This document shows positions 44,784-49,322 of a stretch of DNA of 49,322 nucleotides, piece by piece. Under the pieces are notes generated by a model, which worked only from the letters and a program-made list of their open reading frames with translations, did not search any database and had not been told where the DNA came from. This DNA is from Microcoleus sp. CAWBG506. Its GTDB lineage: Bacteria; Cyanobacteriota; Cyanobacteriia; Cyanobacteriales; Microcoleaceae. The DNA lies in NCBI GenBank assembly GCA_020883125.1, contig JAHREW010000022.1:56596-105917 (forward strand), in the 5' to 3' direction. Position 1 is the first letter of the stretch; every line of letters starts with the position of its first letter. The translations under genes were made by a program, and so were the position numbers.

Positions 44784-45344
44784 ATGCAATTGTGGCATCC
44801 ACTCCATTTAATCCCCAGTGGTTTAACTCATTGGCTGGTATTGGGAATGTTGGTTGCTCTGATTTTGGGATTGGCACCAAAGACAAACCTGCGATCGCTC
44901 CAAACCCCTGGTAAAGCTCCCTGGGGTATTGTTTCTCTTGAATTGGCAGGCAATGAGGAGAAAGCTAGCGCCATGATTGCCTCCTGGCAGCAGAAGGGGG
45001 CATACGACGATGCTTTAAGCAGCCTGTACTGGGATAATTTCTTTCTACTGGCTTATTCAACGGCGATCGCTTTAGGCTGCCAGATGGCTGCTGATAGGCT
45101 GCACGCGCCTGGAACTTTGGAGTACAACTTAGCGATTCTACTGGCTTGGGCGCAATGGCTGGCAGCGGTACTCGATCGAACAGAAAATTTCGCGCTTGAG
45201 AAAATGCTTCGCGGTGCTGTAAAAAGTCCCTGGCCTCAGATTGCTTGGTGGTGTGCTGTACCCAAGTTCATCATCGTTTTTGTAGGGCTAGGCTATGTAG
45301 CGATCGCCTTTATTATCTGGCTCGTTTCTCTCCTAAAAACCTAA
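44784..45344 (+). CDS. Four-helix membrane protein, third gene of patatin cassette
   Basis: 186 residues with hydrophobic segments at about 12-32, 85-103, 112-128 and 155-184, so probably four membrane spans. A polar region with EKASAMIASWQQKGAYDDALSSLYWDN lies between the first two, and a conserved-looking LDRTENFALEKML motif before the last. No family I can name with confidence. A strong AGGAGG precedes ATG. Excising the MITE would place it in a tight operon with the patatin gene, overlapping stop and Shine-Dalgarno, so the two products likely work together at the membrane. Confidence 0.75.
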   Translation: MQLWHPLHLIPSGLTHWLVLGMLVALILGLAPKTNLRSLQTPGKAPWGIVSLELAGNEEKASAMIASWQQKGAYDDALSSLYWDNFFLLAYSTAIALGCQMAADRLHAPGTLEYNLAILLAWAQWLAAVLDRTENFALEKMLRGAVKSPWPQIAWWCAVPKFIIVFVGLGYVAIAFIIWLVSLLKT

Positions 45345-45606
45345 AGCCAAATACTTCCCGCAGGTGACGCGATGCCTAAGATCCGCGCGAAATGCGCGAT
45401 CGGAAACGAAAGTTTGTTTTCACCCAATCACAACCAGCTCAATCGTAATTAGACTAGCGGCACCAATTTGTTCCAGGTGAATTGGTGAGGTTCTATCGCC
45501 CATTCACTGAAAGATAAAAGCGAGGTTGCTACTGACTGAGTTTACGCGGACAAAGATTCTAATTATTTCGGAAATGCAAATACCACAACAGACAAGGAAA
45601 TAATTT

Positions 45607-48600
45607 ATGAGCGCTTTTTACAAATTCGATGTTATTGCCTCAACAAAAGAAAAGGGATGGAAAAGTATAGGAGACAACCCATCGATTAATGATAAGGGTA
45701 TCGTAGCTTTTATGGCTACTCCCGATATATCAACTGATATTTTTGCTGGGCCGTTCAATGGTGAAGCAATTAGAGATATTACAGGAAGTAATTCTGTAGC
45801 TCCTAATTCCACACGCGCTGTTCAGATTAATAATGACAACAAAATCGTAACTCACGATTCAAGGATAAGTGCTGATTTTAAAGCCATCGGCGCAATTCGG
45901 GTCAGGAATGCTGACAAGCCAGGAGCAACAAAAGATGAAAATTTTGAAAATATTGTAACGACTTCTGGAAGTGTTTTTGATTCTTTCGATACCGTCTTTA
46001 GCCAGCCCAGCATCAACAACAAGGGACAAGTAGTTTTCTCTGCTTTAAACGATGTAAATCGGTTATTAGCAACTGAGGCATCGATTGGATATAACACAAT
46101 CCCACTCTCAACGCAAGCTGCTGTAGCAGCGCGTCCCATGATTGCTGACAACGGACAAATCGTTGTGCGGTTTGGAAATAAACTTGGGGATGGAACTACT
46201 CCGCCTTCGCCGATTAAGTTGTTTGATTACGACTTAGGTAAGTCTGTTGATATCGCCAATGCCAGTCCTAATCCTCCCTACAGGAAATTTAATCAACTGG
46301 GTATGAGTCCGGGTATTAGTGATGATGGAAACATCGTTGTTTTTGCAGGCGATCGAGGCAAAGGCCCTGGTATTTTTGCCAGCATCAATAACATCAAAGA
46401 TGAATTTGGCTTTCGCACACTTATTCCGATTGCCGGAGAAAACACGACGGAACCCAAAGCGGAATTAGGATACGACGACTCAGGTGCTCCGATATTCTTA
46501 GATAGCTTCGATCTGGACAGTAGAGTGGCTGTCTCTTACCTAGATAAGGGAGAGAATGGCATAACGGCTGGCGATAGCTTCGTTGTTTCTTTTATTGGTA
46601 CACCAAACACACCTAGTCGCAACAATCCGGCCACTAATAAACCTTTCTTTTTCTCAGGTCAAGAAGGTCTTTGGACGGTTCGGGTTGCAGTGGAAAAACC
46701 CCTATCTCCTACCGCACCGTCTGAGGTACTTCATTTTAATAAAACCAGTCCGATTCCTGCCATTCAAATAGGGGATAAGATTAACGACGCCACAGTTGAC
46801 AAGATCGCAGTCTATGACCCTCTCGGCAAAGCCACAACAGATGTTAGCAAACAACAACCAGGAGACCACAGGCTTGCTTTTTGGGCTTCTACGGATAAAG
46901 GAGAGATGGTGGTGCGTGCCGAGCATCTTGATACCGATGGAGATGGCTTGCTAGATGATTGGGAGACTAATGGAATTGACATTGACCAAGATGGGGTTGT
47001 AGATCTCAACTTGGCAGCAATGGGAGCCAACCCCCTTCGGAAAGACCTATTTCTAGAAATTGATTGGTTGAAGCCGGATCTGGTCACGAAGCGTGATTTT
47101 TCTCCTGAACCAGAGGCGATCGATTTTCTCGTCGATATGTTTGCCAAGGCACCGCTAACAAATCCAGATGGCAGCACTGGCATCACTGTTCACGTTGATG
47201 CTGGAAAGACCCTTTATCGAAATATGAGCCCTTTGGCAGGAGGTGCCCCCAACCCGCTATATCTTCAAGGAGGCGATGAGATTGCCGAAGCAGTTACTGG
47301 CAAACACATACATGGTGTTTTCTTTGGTCCCGATGAGCCAGTGACGTTTAAAGATCCAGATCCGTTGGGTCGCCCTATAGTCGTCAGATCGTTTGAAAAT
47401 ATCAAAAATAATTTTTTTGGTACAACAACCAAACGAGCGCGAGAGTTAGCTTTCCATTATGCTATATTTGCAGACGATGTTGCAAAAAAAGATTCAGATG
47501 ATCTTTATCAGTTCCCCGGAAATTCAGGTTGGGCTGAAATATCAGTTCCGGATAGCAAAGAACGTTATTCTATTCCTGGCAACGACCTAATCATTTCTCT
47601 ACAAGGCAGTCGCGGCCCAAAAAATAACAAGTTATCTTACGTTCCTAATCCCAGTTCACCTGAATCTAAGAAAGAAATCCCTTATGTAAAAGGATTTTAC
47701 CAAGGGCAAACGTTGGCTCACGAACTAGGTCATAATTTGGGCTTGTTTCACGGGGGATTTGATAATTTAAAAACTAATCCACCTGGTAGTGCCGATTACA
47801 ATAAAACAATTTACGACCTCAAGGTTAATTACCAAAGCCTGATGAATTATATCTATCAGGGTTTTCCCGACCAAAAGGGTGAGCTAGTCCGAGACTATTC
47901 GAGAAGTCTGCCTTTTGATGACTGGAGCCATATCAAACTCGATTTCTCCAACTATTTAGACAATTTAGGAAATAGCTTTGGTAAAGAATACCAAATGGGT
48001 ACGAAATTGCCGGACTCTAAAGAGTCAGAAATTACCCGCGAAACAATAGAACAATTACATGGCCATTCTGATAACGAAACTCCCTTGGTTAGTATTAACC
48101 AACCAGGACCTAGCGTTGAAATAGTCGTTGGTGGTTCTTTGACCGTCGATCTAACTGCAACTGACAACTCGGCAATTCAATCAGTGCGTGTTTCCTTTGA
48201 TATCAATGGCAATGGTGTTGTCGATACTCCTGACGAAACTGTTGTCGCAGCTCCAACAGGTACTAACAAATATCAGGCTACATTTGCCAATATTTCTGGG
48301 ACAGTTGGAACCAGAACTATTACGGCTAAGGCATTTGACCTTTTTGACTTTACATCGACTGCCAGCGTGGATGTTAAGATCGCGCCGATATCTAGCAACA
48401 ACCCACCAATAGCAAACAATGACAAAACCCTAACAGTCTTAGAAGATGCCGCCGCTACAATCTTGGGTGTCACAGCACCAACTGATGCAAATAGCGACCC
48501 ACTAACTATTACAATTGACGCGGTGCCAGAGACAACTAAAGGTGTAGTTCGATTAGCTGATAATACAGCAGTGGCAGTTGGAAATACCTTAACGGTTGAT

Positions 48601-49223
48601 AAGCTAACAGGAGTGGTATTTGCTCCTGTTGCAAATGCCAATGGTGCGGCTGGAACCTTTAGCTACACTGTCAGCGATGGTAAAGGCGGGAAAGACTCCC
48701 AAATCGTGACGGTGGCAATCACTCCTGTCAACGATGCACCATTAGCCCAGGATGACACCGCTACCACCAATCAAAATACGGCAATTACGATCGCCTCAAC
48801 AACCCTGCTGGCTAACGACAGCGATATAGACGGCGATGTTCTAAATATTAGCAAGGTTGGCAATGCCAACAACGGTAGTGTTGTACTCGATCAAGACGGC
48901 AAAGTCATCTTCACCCCTGCCACCAATTTCACTGGAGAGGCGACATTTGATTACACTGTGAGTGACAGCAATGGCGGTAGTGGGACTGCCAAGGCGATCG
49001 TCACCGTGAAGGCTGCCAGCGAGCCAGAACCCACTCCCACCCCGACACCCACTCCGATTCCCACCCCGACACCCACTCCGATTCCCACCCCGACACCCAC
49101 TCCGATTCCAGAACCGACACCCAATCCCACTCCCATCCCGAATCCCACTCCCACCCCGACCCCGAATCCCACTCCCACCCCGACCCCGAATCCCACTCCC
49201 ACCCCGACCCCGAATCCCACTCC
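45607..49223 (+). CDS. Large Ca2+-binding metzincin-like metalloprotease with Ig/cadherin-like repeats
   Basis: Over 1,200 residues. The N-terminal about 430 residues contain repeated NxKGxVxF-type strands ([14 protein letters not shown] and relatives). Then come a Ca2+-loop region [11 protein letters not shown]...[11 protein letters not shown] (about 442-466), the zinc site [11 protein letters not shown] at 705-715 (HExxHxxGxxH) and a Met-turn SLMNY at 744-748. An Ig-like domain (about 825-925) and two cadherin-like/tandem-95 repeats with NDAPLAQDD and DSDIDGD end before a Pro-Thr array. No N-terminal signal peptide is visible, so type I or other leaderless export is likely. AAGGAAA precedes ATG 45607. 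The frame continues to 49308, but residues after the Pro-Thr array are judged artefactual (see L5 fragment), so the true C-terminus is unknown. Confidence 0.85.
49025..49223 (+). repeat. 24-bp tandem repeat encoding Pro-Thr tail
   Basis: Near-identical 24-bp units, first CCCACTCCGATTCCCACCCCG-type, then CCCACTCCCACCCCGACCCC-type, encode PTPTPIPT and PTPTPTPN. On the minus strand the same DNA reads GVGVGVGF in an open frame. Low complexity makes this a likely site for assembly collapse or mis-joining. Confidence 0.9.
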
Positions 49224-49322
49224 CACCACCTTCACCAGGCGGGGGAGCTGCATAACGGAGTCGTACTTAAACTGCTCCATCATCTTGGGGGCTACAACTT
49301 CTTTGTAGACCTTTTTCAGGCG
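49224..49322 (-). pseudogene. rplE: N-terminal fragment of ribosomal protein L5, probably a chimeric join
   Basis: The last 99 bases, read on the minus strand, encode 33 residues including [18 protein letters not shown] and [11 protein letters not shown], the conserved start of ribosomal protein L5 (Y..V.P.....F.Y.SVMQ.PRL.K). In a true gene this would continue VNVGVG; here it runs straight into the Pro-Thr tandem repeat. No ribosomal operon partners are present and the sequence stops at the window edge. It does not resemble the cyanobacterial L5 start that I know. Most likely the contig was mis-joined at the repeat; a genuine rearrangement is less likely. Confidence 0.8.

Noticed and set aside
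48951..49283. 110-codon minus-strand frame rich in GVGVGF
   Set aside because: It is the reverse reading of the Pro-Thr tandem repeat joined to the L5 fragment, not a gene.

Overview
The window looks like chromosomal DNA of a filamentous, non-heterocystous-type cyanobacterium (Oscillatoria, Microcoleus or Phormidium relatives). The evidence is HIP1 octamers (GCGATCGC) throughout, many heptanucleotide tandem arrays and palindromic intergenic repeats, cyanobacterium-restricted families (DUF3288, DUF697 GTPase, DUF937), several Ser/Thr kinases with WD40 propellers and an NB-ARC/WD40 STAND protein. Genus is an inference. No tRNA, rRNA or CRISPR array was seen.

Layout. 1-5.5 kb: 127-bp direct repeats, an ABC ATPase, a small membrane protein, a phosphoribulokinase-like kinase, a membrane DUF697 GTPase and a DUF937 protein. 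5.5-12 kb: ilvD, a pentapeptide-repeat protein, a TauE/SafE exporter, a coiled-coil protein, a short unknown and a GIY-YIG-like protein. 12-17.8 kb: a small Ser/Thr kinase, the Ca2+/H+ antiporter cax, a zinc-ribbon/kinase/WD40 protein and a small transaldolase. 18-25.2 kb: pabC and pabB (p-aminobenzoate for folate) separated by repeats, a 50-bp perfect palindrome, pyrD and a multi-GAF protein with a kinase-like tail. 25.2-30.6 kb: an unknown membrane protein, secA, a possible small membrane protein and DUF3288. 30.8-35.7 kb: a kinase/WD40 protein whose kinase domain has lost its ATP-binding lysine, msrP and a glycosyltransferase.

36.4-45.4 kb is the most interesting part. A STAND protein gene (HTH, NB-ARC, WD40; minus strand) has been cut in the fifth of 14 WD40 blades by a TnpB-only IS200/IS605-type element of about 1.68 kb. 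Removing 1,677 bp rejoins the frame exactly and gives two seven-bladed propellers. Divergent from it lies a three-gene cassette: a probable secreted protein, a patatin-like lipase with an inserted membrane hairpin, and a four-helix membrane protein. The last two are separated only by a MITE-like element, and removing it restores a stop codon overlapping the next gene's Shine-Dalgarno sequence. A relative of that MITE lies inside the TnpB insertion. I cannot assign the cassette to a known system; together with the broken STAND gene it is the best candidate here for an undescribed effector or defence-like locus.

45.6-49.3 kb holds a very large Ca2+-binding, metzincin-type protease with Ig/cadherin-like repeats and a Pro-Thr tail. 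Its last ~30 codons are not credible: the final 99 bases encode, on the other strand, the N-terminal region of ribosomal protein L5, so the end of this sequence is probably an assembly chimera joined at the low-complexity repeat.
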